NCBI GenBank assembly: GCA_964035545.1 | Contig: OZ037773.1 | Coordinates: 3,479,251 to 3,543,250, forward strand | Source of the DNA: Bugula neritina | Taxonomy: Eukaryota > Bryozoa > Gymnolaemata > Cheilostomatida > Bugulidae | Direction of reading: 5' to 3' | Length of the DNA: 64,000 nucleotides | Part shown: positions 22,201 through 46,500 of the stretch, piece by piece | Layout: each line of letters starts with the position of its first letter | How positions within the stretch are numbered: the stretch's first letter is position 1 | Notes under the pieces: generated by a model | Database searches by the model: none | What the model saw: only the letters and a program-made list of their open reading frames with translations | Told to the model about the DNA's origin: nothing | Made by a program: the position numbers and the translations under genes

Positions 22201-25200
22201 GTTTTTACTTCCAGATCTTCATCTCTGCTGCAAGTATCAATAGTTGGAGCTTTAGCTTCAATGGGCTTTACTGACTCTTCAGGTGTGATTTCAAAAGATT
22301 GTTTAAGCAAACTAGCTTTCAATGACTGACATTTTTTTGTAGTCATGCGATGATAATTACTTAAATGAGCAAACCAAACTGCTTCTTCCGTAAATTCTTT
22401 TTCACAGAACTCACAAAATATGCAAAATTTAGTATTTGAATCACTAGTTTTGAAGGCCACTTGTGTTTCTTCATCATTTTTCTGTGGCTCAGAGGTTGAA
22501 GCAACATCTGAAATGGGCTGTTGTAAGGAATTTTTCGCACTACAGTGGCGCTTGTGATTATTTAAACAGTTATCATTTCGGAAGGAAAGGCCACATAGAT
22601 TGCAGTAAAACTTATCTAAAGAATTCGATACTTTCGAAGCACGGTAGTGCGTGTTCATGTGACCAGATACAGCGTGCCAATTTTTGAAAACCCGTTGACA
22701 AATTTTGCACTTTGGAATGACTTTCATTTTGCTTTTGGAGATAATTTTGTTCCTATAACTTTTCAAAATATTTCCTTTTGGTGATTCTTTGAGTGCACCT
22801 GCATGTGAATGGTAATATTGCTTATGAAAGTTCAATTGTTTTGAGTCTTGGAATAGCAATGAACACTGAGGACATTTTTGCAAGCTTTTAGACTTTGTTT
22901 GCCAAAGTTTTGCCTTACTACATATTTTTACATGCCGATACAATTCTTGAAAACCAGCATAGGATATGTTACAGTAGACACATTTGGGTTTGATGTGCCA
23001 CTTGGGATGATCTGGTTGCTCTTTCAACGGAATCTTCAACTTAGAAATATTGTGCACAAGCTCCATGTGGTACCATGCACCACTTCTAGATAACACCTTC
23101 CCACAAAGATGACAAGGAAAAACCTTAGTGACAACTTTCGTTTCCTCTACTTGGTCACTCTCCGGTGTAGATTTAGAAATGGAACATTTTGCAGCTTGCT
23201 TCTCAAGTTGACATCGCTTTACATGAAGTTTGAGAGCGTGCTGATTGGCACACCTAATATTACAAACTGAACACTGCAGATTTGAGTCTGTCTGAGCAAA
23301 CCCACTTTTGTTGTGAGTCCGAATGTGACGATAAAGTTTGTTCCAACCAACAAATGCCATGTTGCACTTTGTACAATAAGGGGTAATGCTAGAACTGGCT
23401 CTAGGTTTTACAATTGAAATTTTAGAATTGGTGCTGGCATCCGAAACTTTGTGAGTCCGTTTAAGGTGTCTTTGTGCAAGAGTCTTTTTTCCAAACACTC
23501 TGGTGCATAGAGAACAACGATACATTGAAGCATTTGTTCTTTTATGAATAATGTTTTTTTTACGACTTTCTACGTGGGCTGTGATGCGATTGAGATGGGA
23601 TTTACGCATATGACGCACTAAACTTGCTTTCGACATAAATGATTTCGGACACTCACCACAATTGTGTGTATTAGATGCATCATTCTTGCTTTCATCCTTA
23701 ATATCAGAACTCGGAATTTCATATGAATTATGTTCCTGTCTCATGTGGGCATAAACCCGCTTCCATGTCGAAAAATACTTTTTACAACGGTAACAAGTTG
23801 GAGAGGGTTTTTTTATTTGACTATGTGGTTTCAAAGAGTATATATTTGCAACATTCTCAAATTTGTGAATAAATGAAAAATGCTTTTTGATGTCTTTCCA
23901 ACTTTTGAATACGCGGGGGCATTTCACACAACAGTACATATTTTGAGACTTATCTCCAAGATCAGCATTTACACTTAGCTTGCAGGACTCTTTTTTCTTT
24001 CTGGCATGTCCTTTCTTCGTTTCTTTTGAAGAAGATCTAATGTCAAGTTTGCTTTCTGTCTTGACATCTCCACAGCAACGATGCACATGTTTTCTCAATG
24101 ATCTCACATGGCTAAGTTTAATGCTACAGTTGGGGCAGCCAGCAGACATCTCCAGAATTTTATGTTCAGAAAATTGTTCTTTGTGTACATTTTCGCCATG
24201 CTTCAACAGTTCACTTACACTGATAAACTTCTTTGGACACTTGAAGCAAGCAAACAAACCAAATTTTGCGGGCAATGAGAGTTTTCCATCAACTTTAAAT
24301 AAATTTGAAAGAGAACTTGTTGTTGCAGAAATATCAACATCTGCAAAACCAGTATTTTTTTCCAGTGGCTCTTCAGTGCATGTAATATAGTTGGAGGGGT
24401 TTTGCAACCTTTCTATGTCATGAGGTGACAGTCGGTCAAGTCTTACAATAGCCGAGGCATGCAATTGGTTTGATTGCTTTTCAGCTTTTGACATCAACAC
24501 ACTATTTCCTGTGGCACAATTACTGACGAGCTTCTGGGTGTAGCTTGTTACAAACAAATTATCACTACTGTCTGCAGCCATCGGTACCATTCCCTTTTCG
24601 TTTTTAATTGGTACGTGATTTGTGTCAATGTCTGCTGAATGATTGTCGACTTCAATTTCTCTAGATGTGCCATTTGAGTCTGAAGGATTCTCAACATCAA
24701 GCAATGTTTCAGAACTAACTGAGATACTATTCACATGTAAACCTGATCCTTCATCCCTCTCTGTCACTGAAAGTACAGAAATACATTGGAAACACTTTAA
24801 AACAACTAGGAAAAATCTGATTTAGCATGCCCACACCCACTTGGACATTGAAGGTAAACATTTATTAATATAGAGGCTACTCGTAAACCATTTTCTAATA
24901 GCCAATAAACTGACAAACCCAGAGCACGTTGTATATAAAACCTCGAAAACTTTGAATACTTTTTCATTGCATCATACAGAAAAATAATGACAGTGACAGG
25001 CCAGCCAGGAATAATCAATGAATTCAAATTTTATTAGCAGAACTTTGCAACTAGCAATTGCATAAAGATCATTTGCATTTTGGACAGCATTATCAATTTT
25101 CCGTTGTGAGCAGTTGAAACGGATGGCGTGCGAGCATGACATAAAATGACAATGTATGTAGTGGTCATAAGTCTACTACAAACAAAAATTCCAGTAGAAA

Positions 25201-26607
25201 CTCACTTTGATTGTCTAAGCTAGAGTCATTTGATGTAATTTCACTTTTTGTCTCCGGGGAAATTTGCTCAAAGAGATCTTGCTCCATAATGTCTACGATC
25301 TGATCAGAACATGAAGATTTATTGACTGCTGCTGCAAAAGATCGATCATACTTCAACTCAACACACCATTTACAGTAATCGATATTTTGCAATTTAAATT
25401 CTTTTGAAACCTACATGGACATTCAGAATTTGAACAAAAAACGCTGGTGCAGACTGTACACATTCTTTACCGTCATCATCACCATTCATTGAGCCTTTGC
25501 CCTCCTGATTGTCGCCCACTTGGTTTTTGCCTTCACTACCGCCATCATCACCACTCTCCGCTGAGCCTTTGCCTTCCTGATTATCACCCACTTTGCTTTT
25601 GCCTTCACCATCATTATCATAACCTATTGAGTTTTTGCCTTGTTGACCGTCATCCACGTTGCTTTTGCCTTTGTCATTATCATCTATTGGGTCTTTGTCT
25701 TGTTGATTGTCTTCCGCTGAGTCTTTGCCTTGATTGTTGTCATCTATTAAGTCATATAAATTAATTGGTTAGCTAACTTCAGTTACTATAACATAATAGG
25801 CAAGAATGGCGGGAGAAGAGAGGACTACAGTGAAAAGGACTGTAAAAAATTGCCATTTCCAAGGTAGTGATTGACCTGAGTTGACACTTGCGAAAAAGAT
25901 TTCTCTGATTGAATAGCCTTAACAAGTAATTTCACCTAATTGGGTCTACTGAAACTCCATGGCAAAAAAGACAAGACAAATCACATCTGCAGATATTAGT
26001 TCAGTATCCCAGGAAAAAATTGAAGGTATCACAACTACACACAATATATTCTAGAGCTAATTCAACCACAGATCCATGTAATATCTTTATACTTTCCAGG
26101 TTTTATACTGTATAAACTTTTTACCTAGTGTATTTACTAGGCGGTCCTTACATAATCAGGATATTTCAGGTCTATATTAAATTACACTCAGCAGCAGGGC
26201 AAACTTAAAAGCCTAAGTTTAAAACTGACCAGGACAGTTCATGTTTGTAGCATATGAAGTTTGTAGGTATTTCGCTGTTTCGCCTATTTTACTAGGTTTA
26301 ATCTCCGTATCTGCTCTATGGGGTCTTTTCTGAGGTGATTCTAGTCCTTCAATGTCCAGTGCTGCACAACAACATTGTAAAGATTTTAAATATATGAATA
26401 GCATTGAATTGCTTATTTACTTATGCCATCTTTTCAAGTTACATAATTGATTGTGCCAGAAAGAAAGGTACACGGAGGCATACTTAGATATAGAAATACA
26501 ACTTCAGGGCAGTATTGGCTTTGTTTTATTTTTTGGCATACACTAACAATGATACTCGTCTTAAATTAGTTCAGGATTATGGAAGATAACTCACGTGCTG
26601 ATGACAT
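19230..26607 (-). CDS. Large C2H2 zinc-finger protein, 5 exons
   Basis: Exons: 26595-26607 (ATGTCATCAGCAC), 26230-26361, 25460-25743, 25206-25410, 19230-24766. They total 6171 bp (~2056 aa) with consistent phase. The terminal exon alone encodes 1845 residues with about 22 C2H2-type fingers: about 15 in its first half (for example CYRCKKYFSTWKRVYAHMRQ) and 7 near the C-terminus. Fingers are separated by variable spacers, not the TGEKP linkers of KRAB-type arrays. Several end in Cys not His (CCHC type). Between the clusters lie serine/acidic tracts ([15 protein letters not shown]). Exon 3 encodes a Gly/Asp/Lys/Gln-rich acidic repeat (GDNQEGKGS). A nuclear nucleic-acid-binding role is inferred; I do not recognise an ortholog. 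Weak points are the 13-bp first exon and the 49-bp intron 25411-25459. The terminal-exon frame opens at the AG of an acceptor with a TG completing A|TG, so it is not the gene start. Confidence 0.8.
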
Positions 26608-28420
26608 TTTGTGGGACTAAAGAATTGAAATTAATCATTGCTGATTTCATTTCTTACTATTCTTTGTTGCTGCAGCACTCAGATTACTTAGTAAGCTGGC
26701 CTAAATGTTTAAAACACAGGCTACACATGCTGATAAGTGGGAAAATAAATCAAACTAACCTACTATAGATATTAGGAGTCAAAGATGGCAAAAAAGTCAT
26801 TAGCAAGTGACCTATTATTCTGAATTAATTCAAGAATATATCATTGTTGTTGTATGCACCAAAAATCGTTACAAAACCAACATGTTTACGCATACTATCT
26901 TGAAGTTGTATTTTAATTTAGCTACTAGTACTAGCCTAGAAAATTTAACACTGTGTAAATGTAAGGAGTCGACCATTTTGAATTAAAATACTTATAGTCA
27001 CACTAATACTCATATTCTTGTTAATACTGGGTATAATTATTGACAGTGCCACTCAGTGACTCACAGTGACACTAACAGTAACACTGGCAATCAGAATCAC
27101 GCTGACAGTGACTGTGAGTGTGACTTGACAGTTAATGTTATTACTAGTGTTACTACACCTGACTAGTATTAGTAATAATATTCATCTCGATCGGCAAAAA
27201 TATTACTAATATGTATATTAATGTTTTCACGAACCAACTAAAATTCAAGAACTAAGTTCTCGCATTGACAGAAACCTCAGGACTTCATTTTGGTGAGACG
27301 GGAGATCCTATCAGTATTTACATTAACATGTCTTCTATGCTGATGAAGAATTGTGTTATAAGCCGCTCTGTGTTGTGGGTGACTGGGTGCAGTAGCTTCA
27401 GATTCTTGATTTTGAAATAGGAGCTTTAAGTTGGGACTCAGAACCTTTCATTCGAAACTTGAGAATTGTAAACTACTGCACTCAGTCACCCTAAACTCGG
27501 AGCTGTTTTTAGAATAATTCTCTTGAAATCGTCTCAATCGAAGTTGAAGGTCCTGCAACAAAGGAATAGCGTATTATTTCAGAATGATACAACTCCGCAA
27601 TCACTTGTTTACGCCTATTTTCCTACCAGCCTGTATCGCTGAATTGGAAAATTTCCCCTTCATTGGTCGACATGGCCTTCTTGTAGAATCTAGATTCTAG
27701 TACATTGTGTTTGTGCACATGGGTAATAAAATAATGCTACCGAGTAAACCTTTATTGTTATTAACCTTTCCCACCACTTTGTGCCATAGGCTAGTTCCCT
27801 GCTGCAATGTACATACAGACCAAGACCTCACAAACAAGTTAATAATAAGTTGGATGTAAATGTTTATAAACAGCACTATTCAAATTTGTTCTAGCTGTGG
27901 CAGGTTAGGATTTAAAAGCTGCATAATAATATATCAATAATATATTTATTTATAACTCAACATTTTGATTGCCAACATCTGCATTGTGATATAAGACTGT
28001 AAATGTTTTAAAGTAACCTTTAAACATTTTATACCTTTTACACATTTTACCAACATATTGCTCCATTCATTATAGTTTTCGAGTATACTTGGCTATAGCC
28101 ATTTATGGTACCAGTTACGACACCCAAATAACCCCTATAGCTCCTACAATTCATTGGTTTCTTGAATTTTAGCAACATTTTTGCCAACATATTGAGTGAT
28201 TAATATTAGCTGATATTTAAATAGCTCAGGTAACTTTGTAAGGGACGATTAGTAAGCTTATTTATTGAAAACTTATAACAAAAACAAACAAGCAGCAAAC
28301 AGTTGATAAAAAGTGCACCACTATTTCTTGAATTAGCTATCTTCCTATTTTGTATCACCTAAACTATTATTTACATAAAAATATATAATCTGTAGCAACT
28401 GACAAGTTAAAATATATGAC
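26608..28420. other. Intergenic region between zinc-finger gene and PP1
   Basis: AT-rich, with a family B MITE at 27348-27520. No convincing exon. The zinc-finger promoter should be near 26608. Confidence 0.45.
27348..27520. mobile_element. MITE family B, second full copy
   Basis: Inverted ends include GGTGACTGGGTGCAGTAG and CTACTGCACTCAGTCACC plus outer GAATT-TTATAAGC / AGAATAATTC, matching the layout of 9658-9823. No clear target duplication seen. Confidence 0.6.
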
Positions 28421-28430
28421 TTTATTTATT
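28421..28430 (-). other. Probable polyadenylation signal of PP1 gene
   Basis: Overlapping AATAAATAAA on the minus strand, about 450 bp past the PP1 stop codon. Confidence 0.5.
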
Positions 28431-28874
28431 CTATTCTTACAACAACATAAATATAAATAATGACAAAACAGCTTATTGAGTGAGTGTGAATGAGATGATA
28501 CATAAGAGGGTGTTAATACAAGTCAAGAAAATAACGAGACAGCAGCAGTGGGTGTGGAGTTTAATCTTCTGTGTAACGGTTTTCCATTGTCCAAACAGAC
28601 GCCTGACATTTCGAAATAAAGGGACAAGTAGATTATTTCCCTGAAAATCAGACAAAAAGTTTGGTTAGCAGCAAACCAAATTACATTCTTTCTATACATG
28701 TTATGAAACAAATCTCTTGTGATACCCCATCAACAAATCACGAATTATTGTCACCAAGAAGGATTTGGGTTGAAAAATGCCATTTGGTTATCATAGAGCA
28801 AGTAACAATTAAACTTCAACGTCTGCATCCTACCTGCTCAAATGCAGATTGTCAAGTAAGCATAAACTTGGCAA

Positions 28875-41435
<12,561 letters not shown>

Positions 41436-42035
41436 CTTTGCTGTGATGTGACGTCAGGATTTACAGCCTTCGCCAATATCCTAGTGATAGCCGGTGCGTA
41501 TATCTTTTGTGCGTTACATGAGAATGGTATTTTAACCCTTCCCAAAATCATTACATAAATAAACCCCGATAATAAAATTACGCGCAGATTGCAGGGAGAA
41601 CACAATCCTGAACTTAACCAGTAAAATTAACACACACGATGAGTGAAAATAATTTGGTTGGCAATAATAAATGGCGCACGCAAGCACACATGCACATCAC
41701 GTACACAATCAACTTTACAAAAGCTAGAATAGAATAAAATGCTGTGTCTACAATACTGCAACGTCTAGTTGTCCTTGCTTACACTTATTATAAATCATTC
41801 CATGTTGAGATGTTCGCCAGAGTCCAGTTTGATAGTGATTCGTCAGCAGCTTTTGCTATCAAAAAAACTTTTTAGCAGGAGTATGAGCTGGCACCTAAAC
41901 CCTTTGGAATATATTGTTTGTCATGTGTACTTATGGTAGCATATATTAACTTAGCAAGATGATATGGTGCCTTCTTCAGCCTAGAACTATTTTGATGTGT
42001 GTATATATTTATAGATGTGGGCCATGGTACTCTGT

Positions 42036-42082
42036 TCTGTGCTGATGAGGGGACAAATCCCGAAACAGCTGCTGTACGCAGA
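42036..42082 (+). ncRNA. Type I hammerhead ribozyme
   Basis: The conserved core is complete. CTGATGA is at 42042-42048 and GAA at 42062-42064. Stem I is 42036-42041 (TCTGTG) with 42077-42082 (CGCAGA), six pairs including one G-U. Stem II is 42049-42052 with 42058-42061, loop ACAAA. Stem III is 42065-42068 (ACAG) with 42072-42075 (CTGT), loop CTG. The predicted self-cleavage is after A76 (GUA^C), between 42076 and 42077. The open stem I makes it type I. A very short stem III is the form described for metazoan retrozymes and Penelope-like retroelements, where pairs of ribozymes act as dimers. Confidence 0.85.
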
Positions 42083-42192
42083 TTGAGATATTATGCTCTC
42101 ATTTAATGAGGAGTTTGAAGTTGAAATTTACAAATTGGAAGATATCTTAAAGCAGAATCTTTCGGGCTAATTTACCCAAACGTTACTGCACC

Positions 42193-42195
<3 letters not shown>

Positions 42196-42262
<67 letters not shown>
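42196..42262. repeat. (TA)n microsatellite
   Basis: Pure TA run between the hammerhead and the palindrome. A second, broken TA tract follows the palindrome at 42530-42566. Confidence 0.95.
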
Positions 42263-42267
<5 letters not shown>

Positions 42268-42341
42268 AATTGTATCGTGAGATTTTTAAAAAACAGCGAT
42301 AAAAAAGTGCTCAAATTATTATGTGTATAATAATGAGCAAT

Positions 42342-42531
42342 TATATTATTGAGGAAAAGAGCAATTTAATTATATAGATGTTGTTTTATTGTACTACTAA
42401 TAGTTTCATGCCTCTTCGGCACTCCTCAGGCACAATATTGTGCCTGAGGAGTGCCGAAGAGGCATGAAACTATTAGTAGTACAATAAAACAACATCTATA
42501 TAATTAAATTGCTCTTTTCCTCAATAATATA
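42342..42531. repeat. Perfect 190-bp palindrome with hammerhead-like core
   Basis: Two 95-bp arms are exact reverse complements with no spacer, centred between 42436 and 42437 (CACAAT|ATTGTG). Both sides are flanked by TA-rich sequence. Each arm contains a hammerhead-like core: on the plus strand CTGAGGA (42444-42450), a 5-bp stem II (42451-42455 with 42461-42465), GAA (42466-42468) and a 4-bp stem III (42469-42472 with 42477-42480). Stem I would be 42436-42440 with 42482-42486, but three unpaired bases (TGC) intervene. Confidence 0.9.
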
Positions 42532-43590
42532 TATATATATTATATATTTATTTATATATATATACAATACTATTATTATAAATTCGGAAATCTATTCATC
42601 TAGAGTTATTATATCTAAAATTTGTAAAATTCACAGTTTTCAAGTCATAATCATCCATTTTACTAATCCTTACTTTTTACATCATCTAGCTTTTACTGAG
42701 ACCAGCTCCATTCAAAATTATTAAATTACACATATAAGTATTGTAATGAAAATTACTTCCTTATGCATGGGACAGCAGCAATAACTTTTATAACTGGCCA
42801 CTAGAGCCAATAAGAGAATGGATACGACAAGCAGCAAGTATATAATATAACTAAAGAAACTTTGTGCAATCAAGAAATGTATATATTATGTATTTAATAC
42901 CACTCCACACAGCAATGCTACCAGCTACAGACCAAAACATCACCATTTACAAGAATATAAAGTATATATTATTCTTACATTTTAGCATCATGACCATAAA
43001 ATGTATACTATAATATTATTAATATCAACAAGTCATAGCCCAATGACAAATTTTGCAATAAAATAGAAACAAATATATATTACAGGAAAATAACTGCCTG
43101 CCCCAAAACTGCATAAGAAAGTGTACACAAAGATTTACTAATTATTATAATTATATTATGACAAGTAGAAACTTTTCAAATAAAATTAAGCTGTAAAAAT
43201 TATGAAGATAGTCAGACGCATTCCAAAGAAAGATATTAAACAAACCATGACTCTTCCTAAAACCAATATTTATAATGCAAGGCAGAATACCCCATTGTGA
43301 TAATATGTTAATAAACTAAATAGGTATATAATATAAATACTCGTCTAAATCTTGCAAATAAATGATATAAAATTTTTGTAAAATAAACCGAATCTATTTA
43401 CAGAGTGAGCTAGCTTATACAGGTGATATTTATACAAAATCATTCTCTTTTAAATAAATAAAATAAAAAAATGTTGCAGGCATAATTATATATGATATAT
43501 TAAATTTTGCAAGTAGTGTTGACTGGTATAAAACAATAAATTAAGATAATCTATATGCGCACTAGATACTTTATACCAAGATGGCCGACC

Positions 43591-46500
43591 TCAGTGGCCT
43601 GTGCTCACAGGATTCGATTCATTCGATTTGATAGTTACTAATGACTGTTGGTCTGTGCTAAGAGTTCCATTACTGAGTGTAGAACTGAGGCTAAGATTTG
43701 AGTTTGTGGATTTCCCTGTAGCCTGTTGCTGGATAGAGCTATCACATCTTTCTATACACTCCTCAAGTATTGTCTGTAACAGCGTTATCAAGTTCTCTAA
43801 ACCAATCAGATAGCCGTCTTCGTGATTTCCCCTTTGCCATGGAATGTTATGAGTAATAGAGATTCCTTCTTTTAAAGGAGTTGTCTTCCCAAAGTCTATC
43901 ATCCACACACCAGCTTTCACTCCGTCGTGTATAAAGAGAAGAGAACTTCCAATTATCTGTAACACAACAGTAATAGAGTCAATACGGGTGCAGTATTGGA
44001 GATATAGGGAAGAGCCTGTGTTCCAAGGAGAAATTTGGCTAGAGAAGTTATGTTCCCATTAGAATTTTAGTTTGAATCTCAAACCCAAATTGATAAGAAA
44101 AAATCGAAAAGATTAAGTTATTAAAATTTCCCTGCTCCTACGCCTAAATGAAAATGTAAAACTTGACAAGAAAATTTGAATTAAAAAATATTTTGGTTAT
44201 GTCTATAATTACAGCCAACAAAATGCTAAAAACAGGTTCTCTAAACAAGGGTGGAGTTTTTAAAATCTGCCACATATTTGAGATCTAAACAGTTTAGCTA
44301 TTTTGAGATTACAACATGTTTGGTAGTACCTCATGGCTGGCGAAGAATGGCGAGACTTCCAGAGTGGTTCGGAGTTGTCTTAGCCTGTGCAGGCACTGCT
44401 TCACTATGTGTATGTTGTTGGACAGAAAACCCGAGATTATTGTCTTTATAGTTAACTTGTCTTTACTAGTCTTGAAGTTAATACACGACTTGCCGTCGGA
44501 ACACTAAAACATATGACATCATCACATTTGACTGTCTAGTATAATCCAACACCTACATGTGTTTGTGAATGTACAAGCTAAGGTGAGTTATTCTACAAAC
44601 CAAAACTTCTAGCTTATGCTAAAGCACAGTTTGGGCAGAGTAGGCAACGAAGAGTGGGAAAATTAGTAATGGACATGGTATGAGTATGGATTGCTATTGA
44701 GAAGTGGTGGAACTATCTACACCCCCCCCCCCCCCCGTAACCATAACACACTTCTTTGTGACCACAATATACCCTTGTGCGACCCCATCATATTCCCATG
44801 TCACCATAATACACCCCTGTGTGACTACATCACACCCCTGCTAAACCATAGCACCTCCTACCTTGATGCCCTCGATACGGAAGCCCATAGTTGATGTAGA
44901 ACTAATGTCTTCCCTCCACTGCATGTACCTCGGTTTGCTTACTGCTCCCACCTTGTGTTCCGCCTCAGTTGGTTCAGATGGATCTATTTTCACCATTTTC
45001 TCATACATATCCTGTGGAACACGCAAACTCTCAAGTTATATAAAATGAAGTTTAGAAAAAAAGAGTAAAAGCTTCAGAAAGGCTGGCCACATGCATGTGT
45101 TCCTGAAATTAACAACTTATGTAGATTTATCAAGGAAATCCTGGAGTATTCCTTTTTACATGATATCGTGTTTGCAATGACCATTTAGTATAGCAACTGC
45201 TTTGTTTGCTGCCTAGCTTAAGGAGATTACAACTCCAAATAATATGGGGTATTGTCAGACAGCTCTAGGCATACTTAGGTTATTTATTATAATGGATGGA
45301 TTTAGAAAATAAAAAATTAGTTGGCAAAACTTATAGCATTAAACTGGGTTAAACATGAATACTTAAAATTAGTATGTGGCGCAAAAATACAGCATAATAT
45401 TATAAATACACAAAGCATTGAGTTTGACGTTGTTTGAACAATAAAGTCACTTTTAGCATATGAAATCAATTGAGCAATCTTCACCTATAAAATGAGATTA
45501 TGCATTAGCTTACAGGTGCTATTCATTGTAGATTAGAAGGGTACAAGAGATTTACAATGATTGATGACTATTAATTATTGTCATGAGTACAATCTACTAT
45601 TTGCGTCCTTTGCCTTTTCACAATTCTCCAATCAATAGCAGTTGATACTTGCAGCATTGAAATGAATGCTAAAATCTCATTGACTGAGCGCCTGCCACTG
45701 CATTGAGGAGGAGTGAAATAATTGTAAAAGTGTAACTGTAGAAAATAACTACAGAAGGTAGTTGCAGAAGATCACTGAAGAAGTGTAACAGCAGAGGAGG
45801 GAGTACTAGAGAGTGACTGCTAGACACTGAGAGTGGGATTAGTGCAGTTGAAGGTAAGGTAATGAATATTTCAACTCACTAACTTACAGAATACTCTAAG
45901 TAATTGACAGTATATAAACTCACTAACTGAGAGTACATTATATACCAATTAATAGACAGTATATAAAGGAGAGAGTTCAACATTGATTCCATTTTAATTT
46001 ATTACATTTTGCTCAGATCATGGAAACTTGTCATAAAAATCTAATATTTATTTCAAACTAAAACAATTTTTGAAAAGCTAAAATGATTTCAGTCAAACAT
46101 TACCCTTTAAAACCTTAGTCAGCCAAATCTGTGGGTACAAAACAGACTATGCAGTGCTACAATCTTTTCTCCAAGTATGAAAAATACATTAAATGGTATA
46201 AAATTGACAAAAAATATAGAATTTATAGCTTAATAAATACAACTAATAAATTAACAAAATGCACTATGCCAGCTGCTTGACAGGTGTGAAGAAATAAATA
46301 AATTTACTTTTGGCTCCTGCAGCTACTTAATTCCCAGGTACTACATGGGTCATTAAAATAATTTCTTGGTCATTGAATAAGGCCAGAGAAATGATTGACC
46401 ACTGGAGAAGTCACCTAGCTCTGTCAGTGTGACACGCCCCCTAAAACCTCCATATTGTGTGTTTAAAGTACTACTGAGAAGTGCTAATAGCCTTCTTTAA

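Larger units (their letters stand above)
41436..43590. other. Intergenic region between PP1 and IP3 3-kinase
   Basis: No protein-coding gene seen. It holds the PP1 promoter region (start codon in CAAAGATGGCCGA, a YY1-like context), a hammerhead ribozyme, a (TA)n tract and a 190-bp palindrome, listed separately. From 42600 to 43590 it is AT-rich with nothing recognisable. Confidence 0.5.

Noticed and set aside
24767-24767. GTG at 24767 as start of the zinc-finger protein
   Set aside because: It overlaps a splice acceptor (TTTCAG|TG). The previous exon ends in A with a GTGAGT donor and supplies the frame.
25447-25764. Plus-strand His/Leu-rich open frame
   Set aside because: Antisense of the acidic repeat exon of the zinc-finger gene, which has matching splice phases on the minus strand.
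43578-43630. AAGATGGCCGAC on the plus strand as the start of another gene
   Set aside because: The frame ends after 16 codons without a good donor, and the site overlaps the IP3 3-kinase stop region.
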